Counted from the stretch's first letter, positions 33,479-45,194 are shown. The stretch: DNA of 64,000 nucleotides from Sporodiniella umbellata (GCA_025677835.1 JAIXMR010000117.1:1-64000), one strand, 5' to 3'. Numbers and translations are program-made. The notes: a model not told the origin generated them from the letters alone.

Positions 33479-33916
33479 CATGAAAACCTTATTTGCTTCT
33501 CTTTTGAAGGTGCTAAAGGAGATGATTTTCTACATGAAAAATGGGTGGGTTATTTAGTGGATACTTTTTTTCAGCGTGTCTATACATTCATTCCCATCTT
33601 GAGTAAAAGTTCTACTAGACAAGCCATCAAACACCGCACTATCTCGCTTGCTTTGCTATACAGTATCATGGCTGCTAGCGGAAGGTAACAGGAAGAAATC
33701 CTATGTGTTTTTTAATGCCTTTTTTAGTTTTGCAGATCTTCCAGCCATTAAAATGGATCTACCCTATTTAACACCCGAGAGTTTGATTCAAAAGGCTCTA
33801 GGTTGTATTAACGAAACGAATTTAATCCCCAATTTGACCAACATTCAATTCTGGGTGATTATGTCTTTTGTTGAATACGCAAGAGGTTCAGCCAACATGT
33901 AAATATTCTAGACGCG

Positions 33917-33947
<31 letters not shown>

Positions 33948-35222
33948 ATATGCGGACTTTTTTCTTTCTAAAAATAGGGCTTGGATTTATGCTGGAATAG
34001 CCATGCGATTCTGTCAAGAATTAGGTTTTCATAAAGAAAAATGCCAAACTGAACCTGCAATTGCATTGGATGGGTCTTTCGATTCTTATACTATGGCCAT
34101 GCGTCGAAAAGTGTTTTGGTGTTGCTTTATAATAGACAAGTAAATCTTTATTTTCTTTTCTCTTTGTCCTTACTTGTTTTTTGTATATACCAAAAAAAAA
34201 AAAAAAAAAAAAAAAAAAAACAGGTTGACCTGTGCTGGAACACACCGCCCTCATTGTATGGAAAGTATAGAACCAGATGCAGAATTAATGAGTGATCAAG
34301 AAATATTGGTTTTATCCAAAGAGGAAGCGTCAAGGGAGGGTGTAGAAAAAGACTCTTTAGGAGACATTGATACCCTAAATACGAAATGTATCATCAAATT
34401 TAGCAAAGTGGACCGACAGATGAATCAAATAAAAACCAGCCATGTGCTATGGTCACCGTTGACCGAATGTCAGACCTTGGATAACCAACTACGTTTATGG
34501 TACGACACGCTGCCTGAAAAATACAAGTTTAGTCAAGAAAATCTGGAATACCATCGCCACTATGCAAGCCAAAGAAACCTCACGACTTGGTTAGGCTGCC
34601 ATACCTTCTGGCATGCGAGTATGATACTACTTCACCGAGGAAGTTTACTTTATAAAGGGGCACAAGGGGCACCAGAGCATACACAGAGAATCCAAACAAG
34701 TATCGAGGTATGTCAAAAGTGCTTGGAAGAAGCGCTACCTATCTTGAAAGCTTTGGGAGACCATTGTTTCTTTTCTCCCTATCTGGCCTATCCTATCTAT
34801 GTGTTTGCTACAGTCCTGATGACTCCTCATTTTTCACGTACCATCAAAGACCGTGAGAAGAGTCGGTATGGTCTTGACTCCCTTTATGAGCTAGCACAGG
34901 TAAAAACCCGTAGACATTATTCATCACCAATGTTTGTTCACTCTTTATAAAGAGATTATCTTGTCAATGGCCGACATTTAAAAAATTAACACAGACCATC
35001 CATGAAATGACACAGGCACATCTGAAATTGTATGGTATAGCTCACAAGGTATCGGAAGAGTCCAACCAAAAGTTTTATCCTTCACCTCAATACCTACCTT
35101 ATCATCTCACTGTCTCCTCCCCTTTACATTCAAATAATCCTAGTTTGGACTACAGCAGTGCGCATTTTTTATGTAACACTCAGTTATTTGGTCGAATCAT
35201 GTTTGAATCTGGAAGAAGTTGA
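33080..35222 (+). CDS. Zn2Cys6 fungal transcription factor with fungal-specific TF domain
   Basis: Nuclear regulator of 560 residues in seven exons: 33080-33181, 33262-33430, 33510-33684, 33728-33898, 33978-34139, 34224-34899, 34995-35222; all phases agree. The zinc cluster (CTFCRRKK joined to IKCDGKQPMCSSC) is split by intron 1. After CSSC an additional Cys occurs (QLCGVDC), so the cluster region has seven cysteines. A basic linker (KKRGPRKGYITNLEERL) and a short leucine-rich coiled coil (LLLLEQQLTS) follow, as in Gal4-type dimers. Residues from about 90 match the middle homology region: YLVDTFFQRVYTFIPILSK, and WIYAGIAMRFCQELGFHKE with AMRRKVFWCCFIID, typical of PF04082. The target pathway is unknown. 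Intron 5 contains a 29-base A tract directly before the 3' splice site. Confidence 0.92.
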
Positions 35223-35518
35223 TCCAAAAAAAAAAAAAAAAAAGAAAAGAGGGGGGGGGGAAACCTTTCACTTTTTTTTTTTTAACCTTCATTCTCTGTA
35301 TACTTGTCCAAAGTTATTGTTTATTCGCCCTTTTTATTATTATTGTTTTAGTGCCTGCAAAAGAAAAAGAAAAAAAGGTCTATTAAAGTGAACAAAGAAA
35401 AAAAATAAAAAGAAGGGTGTAAAATGGGTGGTGAGAAAGAAAAAGAAAATGGAAAAAGGTGTGTGAGGGCATATGAAAGATAGAGTGCATGTGTGTGTAT
35501 ATATAACTTGGTTTTTGT

Positions 35519-36411
35519 TTATGAAAATGTTTGAATGATAGCCTGAGTGGATACAAAGTCAAGATGACAAGGTCGATTTGCTTTTGGTATGGATTCTATT
35601 GCATCTACAATAGCAAAGAATTCAAAGCTTTTGTAATAAGTTCGAATCACCATATCCATAAATCGAGTCGTATCCCAATTTTGCTTGTCTTTAGACCAAT
35701 GTCGAACAATATCAATTTTGGATTGGCTCAAAGCTACTGTCAATCGAACCACGACATCTTGTGCCCTAAATAATACATTAAGCAACACTTTCATTATCTT
35801 GAATTCCCCCTTACGCTTCCGCTTGTTGTGGTGTTTCAATGGCTGATTTGATAAGATCTAAGAAATTGGGTGGAAGAACGAAGCGCCATGTACCTTGTCC
35901 ACATAAATTGGTATTCAACTATCAAATAGTTACATACATATCTATATCAACCAATGAGCTCTTGATTACCTTTTCTACTTGGTCACAGATCGTGTTGATA
36001 ATAGAAGGTTGGTGTAGCATGTTTTTTGCATCTGTAGTCACAAACCCACCAGACCGGTGGGGAAACACGATCTCTGGAGGAATCATAGTGTCCACAGTCA
36101 AGTCAGGTACACCAAATTCAACAAGTACAGTGGCTCTTTCCAATTTATGTCTTGTCAGTTTCTTAGAAAATATAGTTTGGTTATATCTATCAAACTGTCT
36201 AGCTGTTAGTACTGCCGTTACTTTTTTTAAGAAAAAATCTTGTTTACCATCATCACAAAAGTTTTAGGTTGGCTGCTACGTAATATAGGCGCTATTTCGT
36301 TAAGTATTGCTGCATTTTCAGACTGGCCTTCGATAATAAATCGCGAATTGTGTTTGTATTTTTGAAACTACCAAAAAAACCAAAAAAAAAAAAAAAAAAA
36401 AAGGCTATCAA

Positions 36412-36442
<31 letters not shown>

Positions 36443-36953
36443 CATTTGCATTCATTCAAAGCTTACTTCAGGTGGAAAGCAAAAGTATTGAACTATGCGC
36501 TCCCAACTAAATCTTGATGCGCAATCTTCTGTATCAGTGTAGGAGGCGATATCGATACCCATTGGCCTTAGTTCCACTTGATCAATGTAGATGGCGCATA
36601 ACTGATGATAAAACCTCAAAAGGCCATTGTCAGAGGGTACACTAGGCACCTTATGCAACTCTCCTACAGGCACGAATACCATTACCCGGTTAGAGCATTT
36701 TGGATCATAAGCAACGCCTGCCTAAAATAGATGTTGGTACATATTCAAATAATATTATGATTCGCTTACCATCTCATTCACTTGTAAAAAGCTTTTCAGT
36801 TTACTGATGTCAATCAAAGGTCCCGTCAAGACAACATCCATCAGACTGAATTTTTTGCCATAGAGTAGCTCATTTAATGTCTTGAGAGGGACATAAGATA
36901 CAATGTGAAGATGATTTGGTAATCTCGCCTGCCTTTTTACTAAAGTTCTATAG

Positions 36954-36994
<41 letters not shown>

Positions 36995-39646
36995 GAAAAA
37001 CTCGTATGAGTGCACTGTTTACGTATACGCATATATGTATATGCGTGTATATAGCTTTTTACTCAATAGCCTCTTTATGATAGCACTTTTGATCTCCTTT
37101 CAAAATGATCGTTGTAATGGGTCGATTGCCTTTACATAGCGTGACATTCATTGAGACAGGTGTGGGTATATCGACCGTTTTGGCGCGTTTGTCACGATGT
37201 AAACGTGGGTCACGCGATTCATACAGTTGTCGAAGTACAGCTGGTGACTCTGTTCTGGGGCGAGTAGGTCTTTTGATCGTAGGTGTAGATTGAGGTGTGC
37301 TGTTCGGTAAGCTAGGTGCAGGCTGAGGATGAGCACATCTAGCTGAAAAAGTTTGAATACTTGAGTTATGTGAAAAAGCTTCCTTTCTTTGAGTCGTACC
37401 ACTCTCTATAGAGTTGTCGGTCGTTCTTAAGGTGTTCGGTTGGACTAATGAAGGATGAGATCGTTTATGCTTATTAAAGAGTGGAGGAGGTGGAATTGGT
37501 TGAATTGCAAGCGGGAGAATGCGCGGTGCTTTTTTGGGTTTAGGGGGTGCTGGTGTAGAAAGCGAAGGTTTGGGTTGGTTTCCAGTCAAATCAGCCGGTG
37601 CTGCGTTGCTCATTTTTGCTTTTTTGGATCGAGGCGCTAAAATAGATTCTTGTAATTTGCTTTTATTGAGTGGATGGGCTGTATTTGTAGTCCCGTGGGT
37701 AGGGTTTTCTACTGGCACACTTGAAGCCGCGTGCTGAGTGTTGTTAGTTTCGGCGGTAATAGAGAACGCTTTTTTGGATAAAGGTTCTGTAGTCTCTAAA
37801 CTGGATTTTTTCAACACATCTTTTTCGGTTGTAGAAGAAAGATAGAGCGGTACTTCCTTAGTCTCGCTTAATGAAGTCGTACTGGCGAGTGCGGCTGATG
37901 TGGGTGTTTTTACGATAGGAGCTGCATCAACCTGCCCTGGTCTGTTACTGTTTGATGTGGGTATTGTTTGCTTGGGCATCTGTATTTCAGATGTATTGGG
38001 TAATTGACGCTTTGGACTAGGACTCGCTTGTACATTTTTTTCAAATAAACTGGTCGACTCTACATTGGATACATTTGGTCCAGAAGTAGCGAGCGCTGGG
38101 TTATGGCGTATTGCAGCTGCAGTCTGGTTACTTTCTTTACTGTTTGTAATGTTTTTGGAAGGTGCTGGGCTCTTTTTTTTCAGGTTGAAAGACGTTTGAT
38201 TGGACCTTTCAGGTCTATGCGTCAAGCTAGGGTAAATGGACGGTGTTTTTTCAGAAATAGAAGCTACGTTAGAGTGGACCGATGTTGTCTTTTCTGAAAT
38301 AGGCAGTAGACTGCCATGAGATACCGGTGTCTTATCTGATGGACTGGGGTGAGTCGGTTGTGTTTTTTCTGGTGTAGCCATAGGCGTTTGCTTTTCGGGC
38401 ACGCTTGTTAAAACTGATTGCGCTAAATGTTCTTTCTCCAATATGGCTAGCGGAGCAGAACCTGTAGCCTTCTTTGCCCCTTTAGCGGCTCGCACAGTGG
38501 CTACTGACACTTGACTCTTGCTTGATGAGGACAAAGTTTGTGTGGGTACTTGAACGTGCTTAGATGGGTCTGTAGGTGCCACTGAAGGTAATGCGGAGCT
38601 GATCGAACTTAATTGTCTTTCTAAAAGCGATCTTTTGAGTTGGTCAAGAATCTCTTTGTTTGAATCGAAAAGCTCTCTGTCTAAAAGGGATGGTTCTCCT
38701 CGAAGCGGAACCATTTCTATCAGTCTGTCTAACAGTTCTTTAAAAAAACTGATTAGAGTTTATCAAGAATGTACAAATTTCGTTTCTGTTTTACTTTTTT
38801 TGCCAGTTTTTTTTTTGGGTTGTTCCGCTGCCGATGAGCTATGAGCACCGTGGCTTTCTTTGTTCAATTTTGCCTTCTCACCTGTTGCTGTGTTTTTTTT
38901 AGAGGAAACCCTTTCTATTGATGATCCGCTAGGTCTCAGATCGTCAGAAGCTTTTTGTTGAATATGCTGTTTGCTGGAAGATAAAGTAGAATCTAGAGTG
39001 GCTGCAGCTCCCTTTTTTTTTTTACAACAAATAAATAATTGAATATAGTTCTTCAGTATATTTCAGGCAAACTTTATGTTTTTTTTTTGTGTTTTACTTT
39101 GGCAGAGGTTGTTGGTTCGATTTCAGTAACAGAGATTTGAGAGGCAATCGGTTCAGCAGGTGTTTCCGATGTTGATTGATGAATGCCTTTGTTGATTTTG
39201 ACTGGTAGCTGTTCAGCTTTTCTGTCGATGTTTACCGATTGATCTGATCCTGTCGTTGTCTGATTTAGTTCATTGAGAGTAACTAACTCTTTTTCTTTCC
39301 CTTTTTTTTTTCGATTTCCTTTTTTTTTCTTTTTATTCTTCTTTAGACTTTGCTTAAATTTGTTTAATAGATCAGGACAATTCAAATTCTCTTCTGGCTC
39401 CCAAGTGTTGTGTCTACATAGTACAGTAAGATTAGTTTTTTTTTTTAAAAAAGACAAGTGGGAAGCAAAAAAAAACTCTATGATAGGAATATAAGCTTAA
39501 AAGGTCAATCTAAAGGAGCTACTAATGTACCACAAATCGTCATATCCCTTCCATTTTATAAAGTATTCATATATAGTAGGCGTAATGTTTCTACGGTCAA
39601 GGATCTGCTCGACTTCGTAATAACTGGATTCATCTTCTTGGTCCAT
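35519..39646 (-). CDS. Chromodomain protein with Chp1-like architecture (chromo - disordered - SPOC-like - C-terminal domain)
   Basis: Predicted heterochromatin reader. Ten minus-strand exons (39534-39646, 39098-39413, 38795-38966, 37087-38737, 36770-36947, 36467-36721, 36248-36367, 35970-36194, 35815-35918, 35519-35765) keep phase throughout and give 1126 residues. The chromodomain (about residues 8-60) has YYEVEQILDRR, YFIKWKGYDDL and HNTWEPEENL, with the aromatic cage positions Tyr, Trp and the acidic/aromatic site that read methylated H3K9 in HP1/Chp1. About 690 residues of Ser/Thr/Pro/Lys-rich disorder follow. Residues about 751-895 resemble a SPOC fold (LPNHLHIVSYVPL, SKLKSFLQVNEMAGVAYDP, RVMVFVPVGE). 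The last 230 residues contain FVMMFDRYNQTIFSK, PPEIVFPHRSGGFVT and end IIQTFS. S. pombe Chp1, the chromodomain subunit of the RITS silencing complex, has chromo, SPOC and PIN regions in the same order. The SPOC and C-terminal assignments are inferred by eye; MPP8/HUSH-like proteins are the alternative. The junction to exon 3 is the least certain. Confidence 0.8.
37018..37052. other. Imperfect palindrome in an intron of the chromodomain gene
   Basis: The sequence gtatacgcatatatgtatat continues as gcgtgtatat, so the arms atacgcatata and tatatgcgtgtat pair with one mismatch/bulge. It lies in intron 4, next to a T27/A14 homopolymer pair. It may form a hairpin in the transcript, but no function is known. 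Confidence 0.5.
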
Positions 39647-39875
39647 TGAATCTTTAAGAGAAGAAAAATTGAAAAGAATTAAAAATCAAAAAAATCAGAA
39701 TAAAGTTCCCGGGTTTTTATTTTAATTGTTTATTGCCCTTGTAGCTTGTACACTTTCGTACCGATTTTATTTAGATACAATGCTAGACTGTAGATAAAAG
39801 TTAGTTTATCTCTTTGCGAGGTAGTTTTATCAGTGAATTTTTGGAAGTTCTTTTTTGTTTTTTTATTATGAAAAG

Positions 39876-40688
39876 TTATGCACGTAACAACTTAGATAAA
39901 GAAGCAACGCCAAAAAGAAAGGTGCTAAAGGTCCACTTAAGGTTAATATAAGTACTATACTCTCGTTTGAGGCAAATGATAGAAACTATTGAAGCCTCTA
40001 CCAAATGACACAATACTGCGCCTTTGAAAATTCTTTGAATAAGAAGAGGAGACAAGGCATCGCGTATGCTGATCAGAAACTGTGGTATGTTTGCTCTCAA
40101 AAAACTGTCTGATGCGAATCCTAAAACAAAGTTCGTACTTAAGCCCACACCAATTAAGAGCTGCCAATACAAGTCCGGAGGATAAAATACATCTTTGTTT
40201 GATTTTGCTTTTGTGTTGTTGAGTTCTGTCAAAGTAGGTACCCGAGTAAAGGATTTTGACTACATTCGATTTTTTTTAAAATAAAAACAGTGTAAATAAA
40301 AAGAGAGTAAGCTTACCATTTTCAAATGCTCTTCGGCTTCATTTGCCATGTCAGCCAAAGTAGGTAGTATATCTTCTACTTGAGTCACGGGGGATTTGAA
40401 ATTGATAGAAACCTCGCCCTTTGAGCCGTCTTTCGTTTCATAACTTAAAATAAATTCTTTCAAGTCAAAACTTTTAAAGTTTGCGTGGATTGCTTGGTGC
40501 TTCTTTCCAAAATACTTCACATAAGCAAGATTAGTGTCTTGAGTTTGTTTTTTAAAAAAAAAAAGTTAGCTAAAAGAAAGAAAATACTTTAGCAGTACAT
40601 TTGAATCTTTCTTACCTGGCTTTTCTTCCATAAGGGCTATTATAGCTGCTTTGGAAACGCCAACAGGGTCTGGTATAGGAATAGACAT
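39876..40688 (-). CDS. DUF2470 protein with membrane C-terminus
   Basis: Uncharacterised fungal protein of 225 residues from three minus-strand exons (40616-40688, 40317-40537, 39876-40259). Residues about 24-100 resemble DUF2470, a domain related to heme-utilisation/FMN-binding split-barrel proteins: YVKYFGKKHQAIHANFKSFD, ILSYETKDG, VSINFKSPVTQVEDILPTLADMANEA. The C-terminal half has several hydrophobic segments (WQLLIGVGLSTNFVLGF, FLISIRDALSPLLIQRIF, GAVLCHLVEASIVSIICL, WTFSTFLFGVASLSKLL) and fits a TMEM254-like membrane region (DUF4499), a combination found in fungi. No reaction can be assigned; the location is a membrane, probably ER or mitochondrial. It is in tandem with the chromodomain gene, 229 bases upstream of it. 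Confidence 0.75.
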
Positions 40689-42758
40689 GATGAAATTGAG
40701 TAGTAAATAGAGAAGAAACTCCGTGTCTAAATATCTTTTCAGTCTGAGAGTATCGGTGTTTGAAAATTGTAGGATAATACTTGAGTTCTTTGTGTTCAGA
40801 AAAACCAAATTTAAGGAAGTCGTATTAACCGCAAGATACAGACTAGTTCAGTATCGTTTGGGCTTTACTCTCTAAAGTACTCAAACACTAAATCTTTAAT
40901 CTTAAATATATGATATGGACACACAAAAAAACCCGAATACAAAATAGCATGACAAAAAAGATTAATCCGGTCGTAGCTGAACAAAATAAACAGTTTCACA
41001 TCACCTGAAAGTCTGAAAAAAGTCCAGAGTCAATCGCATAAAGGCAAGTGGCTGCTAAAACTAAATTAAACGTTTTCCTAATCTATAGGAGCCTATATAT
41101 ATCTTAGGCACGACATAGAACGAAAAAACAACACGTCAAAACTCAAGGATTGCTTAAAGCCGAGCTGTCAAAAGTGAGAAAACATCAGCTCATTAAAATA
41201 TGTCTAGGATAAACAGTACACAAATAAATCATAATGATGCAACAACTTCATAAGCTCTTTTTTGTTTTGTTTCAAAAACCCAAGGCTGAGATTCTTTGGT
41301 GTTCTCAAAAAGAGGATAAAGAAGGTACACCTGTCTACTTTGCCAATTAATTTTTTCATTTCAAAAAGAGAAAGAAAATGCATTTTTTAAACCAAACCTT
41401 GCTTGCCAGTTACAAAATTAAGAGACTATCCAAGTTTGATATTTTATATTTAGTTGGCTGCTACAAAAAAAAACAGAAAAGATGTTTTCTTCTCAATGCC
41501 AACCATATCTTTCCTCGAAAAAGCTTCAATTTCGTCTAATCTTTGGAAAACTCTTCCAATAGTGTGTATTACCCGAGAAAGCAACAATTGATTTTAGTAT
41601 TAATGTTGGTAGTAATTAATCTTGAACTCGGGAGGGCTTTTTTTTTTTAAAGAAAAAGGGGGTTATAAGGCCTAGTTGAAATTTAATAAACCGGCTTCTA
41701 GGCTAGAGTTAAACCAAAGCGGACTTGTATTGTAATCAAGAGTTATTGAAACTGTTTTCCCAGATTTAGATAGTTTTAAAACGTTTCTTTTTACTTTTGT
41801 TTTGCAGTCACTGCTCTGACAAAACAACGCCCAAGATCAACCTAATTAACAGCCTATACTCATTTACTAATAATCGAAATTAATATCTGTTTAATAATTA
41901 TTGTGATACATAATGGGTGCAAGCTAGCCTACTCGAGGTTGAATCCTAGTCAGCGTAAGGTTTTTTTTTCTTTTGCAAAATCAAGTAGTTCTTTTTAAAT
42001 TGAAGCATCCTTTTGCCATTTCTAAAATAACTTCAAAACAAACAAACACTGGGGGGTTTTTTAGAGTCACAAAGGTCCCTGCTACGCCCAAAAAAAAAAC
42101 ACGTGGGTTTTTATTGTTACCCTATTAACTATCTGGTCTATAAAGATTTTCTTAGCAATGTGTTAATGGGATAGCCTATTCCACTACGTGTACTCTTAGG
42201 GATGAATACGGGAAGGTTTGTGTGAAAATTTGGGCTTGTATTCGAGAAAAAGCTGTACAGTAGTTTTCCAAGCTGACGAATGTACCTGTAATTGTGTCAC
42301 GCTGTTGATACTTTTATGCCCACGCTTTTCCTCAAATTAAAAAGACAACAGCTTTGTTGATCGACAGGCTATAAAGCTCTCTACGATAAATAGAAAGACA
42401 AGTGAAGGCTTCTATCAAATTTTTTATCTTCTCAGGTTTTTATTCTGTTTCTGGCTGCACAGTTACTAGTTGGTCCAAATGATAGAAACCAACAGTGCTG
42501 TTTATGGCTTCTCCATAACTTAAAAAAGATGGTTTAAAGCGCCGTCACACAAATAAGGGTCCTTCCAAACCAGTGCACCGTTTGCATGGTTTTAAACTCA
42601 AATCACGTGCGTTGCTTGAAAAAAAAAAAGATCTTATCAACTCTCCCCCTTTCTTCTTCTTCTTCCTCTCCTATTACCAATAGAAGGTAGAGTACCAACC
42701 GCTCTGGTTTTTCCGACATAACATGTATATAACTAACTCAAAGTGAGGAAATAGGCAA
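40689..42758. other. Divergent intergenic region, no gene seen
   Basis: 2.07 kb of AT-rich sequence between the DUF2470 gene and the Caf120-like gene. Frames are short and interrupted. The last 150 bases before 42759 are pyrimidine-rich (ctttcttcttcttcttcctc near 42651-42670), typical of a strongly used fungal promoter. No transposon or RNA gene was recognised. Confidence 0.55.
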
Positions 42759-45131
42759 ATGACTACACTTCAAGATCGCTCTCTTGTGGAGGACATGCAT
42801 CAGCTAAATGTTCAAGATTCAGATGATGACGGCCAACCGCTTTTTCAACCTAGTTCAAGGCCTGCTCAATTCGTAAAACCTGCCATTGTAGCGCCATTCA
42901 ACCATAACGTTCCTACCGAGTTTCAAACTACTCAGGCACTTTACGGGCGTTACCTGCAGAAGGTATATTTAGAGGGGTATGTAGAAAAAAAGAATGAGTT
43001 CGCCATGGATGGCCAGCCGTGTCAAGAACCTTGGTCGCGCTGGTATATGGAGCTCTGTGGGCCTTCTTTGCTTCTTTGGCCAGATGTTGAAGATCAGACT
43101 ACACCTCAACTTATAAATATAGTAGAGGCTGCAGTCGAGATGTTTGAAGAAGGCTCTGTATTTTCCCTTAACTCGGCAGGGGCCAACCAATTTCTATTCT
43201 CTACAGAGATCGCCAACCAATGGATAGCGGCGATTCGATTGTCCACTTTTGAGTCTATTAGAATCCAAGAGATCTTTACATATAGGCTCCTTTCTTCTCA
43301 AGCAGATCTTTTGGCTAAACCAATCAACAAAATGGAAGGAGCCGTACAGATCAGATTTGAAGGTGCCTGGGATAAGTACTGGGTAGTTATTTCCGACAAA
43401 ACAAAGAAGCTGTTTTCCGGTAAAAAGCCCAGCTCTGGAAAAATTCAAATCTACGAGTCCAAAAAAGCCAAATCGCCTCTCCAGACTTTTATCAGTGTTT
43501 CTCAGTTACATGTGATTTACCCCGAGCCACCTCAAGCTATTGATTCTGCTACAGTTTTCAAAATTGTGGGAAAAACCGAAGAAAAAGACATTACCTGTTT
43601 CATCATGGTGCCCTCAAGAGAACTCTCTCCTTGGGTGGTTTCGGTCATGGACGTTTTCAAGTTGCACGGACGACCTCTTCATCTTCTGGACGATGCTACT
43701 AATCCCCAATCTCTAAATTTTGGTGAAACGCTTCAAAGCCCCTCCTTGTTTTTAAGTCTTTCAGAGGTCCTAGCTGGCCAGGACCCAACAAGTGCTCTTC
43801 AACAAAAAGCCAAGCAACAAAGAGCTAATACCCGAGCGTCTCAGTCCCAAATGGGCTTGATTCACCAAATACCAGGAGCTAACCAAACTGCCCCAAGAAA
43901 CCAAAGAGGGTCAGTCTTACCCCCACCTCATATGAATATGACACAAAGGGCGCCCAATGCCAGCCTGAATGTGCCTTCCAAATCGGGTGGGCTAGCTTCT
44001 TCTGGAGCAAGTATAAATGCACCCAGTCTAAGCGGTTCCCGACGCGTAGTTTATGCAAGTGACGATGAGGAAGAAGAAGATGAAGAAGAAGACAAGGAAT
44101 CAGATAGTGATGAATCCGTTACAAAAACACATACCAAACCCAACACCTTAACTGCTCTTCCTGCTACTGACGAAAGTAGCTTTAAAAACAGCGTTTTAGA
44201 AGATATTGAAAAAAAGAACCCAACACAGACATCTTTCTCTTCCAAGGGAAAGGAGAGCGAAGAAGAGAAACCGCGCGCTCCTCGACATAAAACGACACAG
44301 ATCAGCGATTCTGAAGATGATGACGAGGAGGAGGAAGAGGAGGAAGAAGAAGGTTACTCTGATAGCGACGACGACGTGCCTATTCACCAATCTCGACAAA
44401 GCATGTACAATCAGTCTGTTTATAACGACCAATATATGTACGATGGGCAATATTACGATGACGGATACCCTATCACAGAAGACGGACCAGTGATTCCTCA
44501 GCTGGGAGACCATTTTGCTACACAGAACTCACTCTTAGATACCTTCAGACCCGATTATCCCTCAGCTCGTGATCAAGAAGGATACGCAAGAGCCACAGGC
44601 CAACCGCTTATCCAAGTGCCCAACAAACCCCCTGAGCCCCGATCAGGATTGGTTGGCATGATTTCGCAAATCGAACATGAAAAAAAACAAAAGGAATCCA
44701 GCAAAGGTCGATTAATGGATAGAGAACGCATATTGGATAGAGAGCGAGAACGATACTTGATGGAACAAAGATCACAACAACACATGATGCAACCGCCAAT
44801 GATGGGCTCTGGCATGATGAATCAACCCATGATGAACTCGATGCCACAAATGCCAATGATGCAAGGCCAGGTGCCAGGAAATGGACAAATGCCGATGATG
44901 GGTATGATGGGACAACCCATGATGTATCCAATGATGAACATGCCCATGATGTATCCAATGATGGACCCTCACATGTCTATGATGATGATGCAGCAACAGT
45001 ATGGTCAACTCAATCCCATGTGGAATCAATCGCAAATGTTTGGCTCACAGTATAATGGAGAGGAGGAAGATGACGATGATGATGACGTGCCACTAGGCGC
45101 AAAAGATACAGCTTCAACTCATAAACATTGA
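42759..45131 (+). CDS. PH-domain protein, Caf120/Skg3-like
   Basis: Intronless gene for 790 residues resembling the fungal Caf120/Skg3 family; in yeast Caf120 associates with the CCR4-NOT complex and Skg3 localises to sites of polar growth. A first PH-like region covers about residues 65-165 (VYLEGYVEKKNEF, WSRWYMELCGPSLLLWPD, QFLFSTEIANQWIAAIRL). A second covers about 190-305 (MEGAVQIRFEGAWDKYWVVI, VFKIVGKTEEKDITCFIMVP). The middle is disordered with two long acidic runs (about residues 432-448 and 520-535). The C-terminus is strikingly Met/Pro/Gln-rich (about 670-765), with repeated PMM and PMMYPMM units, and ends in an acidic DDDDDDVPLG stretch. The start was taken as the first ATG of a long open frame. 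It is convergent with threonine synthase, with only 63 bases between stop codons. Confidence 0.8.
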   Translation: MTTLQDRSLVEDMHQLNVQDSDDDGQPLFQPSSRPAQFVKPAIVAPFNHNVPTEFQTTQALYGRYLQKVYLEGYVEKKNEFAMDGQPCQEPWSRWYMELCGPSLLLWPDVEDQTTPQLINIVEAAVEMFEEGSVFSLNSAGANQFLFSTEIANQWIAAIRLSTFESIRIQEIFTYRLLSSQADLLAKPINKMEGAVQIRFEGAWDKYWVVISDKTKKLFSGKKPSSGKIQIYESKKAKSPLQTFISVSQLHVIYPEPPQAIDSATVFKIVGKTEEKDITCFIMVPSRELSPWVVSVMDVFKLHGRPLHLLDDATNPQSLNFGETLQSPSLFLSLSEVLAGQDPTSALQQKAKQQRANTRASQSQMGLIHQIPGANQTAPRNQRGSVLPPPHMNMTQRAPNASLNVPSKSGGLASSGASINAPSLSGSRRVVYASDDEEEEDEEEDKESDSDESVTKTHTKPNTLTALPATDESSFKNSVLEDIEKKNPTQTSFSSKGKESEEEKPRAPRHKTTQISDSEDDDEEEEEEEEEGYSDSDDDVPIHQSRQSMYNQSVYNDQYMYDGQYYDDGYPITEDGPVIPQLGDHFATQNSLLDTFRPDYPSARDQEGYARATGQPLIQVPNKPPEPRSGLVGMISQIEHEKKQKESSKGRLMDRERILDRERERYLMEQRSQQHMMQPPMMGSGMMNQPMMNSMPQMPMMQGQVPGNGQMPMMGMMGQPMMYPMMNMPMMYPMMDPHMSMMMMQQQYGQLNPMWNQSQMFGSQYNGEEEDDDDDDVPLGAKDTASTHKH
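44787..45010 (+). repeat. Met-rich low-complexity repeat in the Caf120-like coding region
   Basis: Tandem ATGATG-based units encode repeated PMM, GMM and PMMYPMM motifs over roughly 75 residues. The DNA periodicity (ccaatgatg, ggcatgatg) suggests growth by replication slippage inside a coding exon while the frame is kept. Confidence 0.75.
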
Positions 45132-45194
45132 TAAAATCAACCTCTTTTTGGGGGACTATTTAAATTTATTATTTTTCTTTTCTATACAAACAGT

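Noticed and set aside
37059..37086. Direct stop of the large exon of the chromodomain gene at 37059
   Set aside because: Reading through the donor at 37086 gives a short tail and stop; splicing to 36947 continues in phase into conserved-looking sequence.
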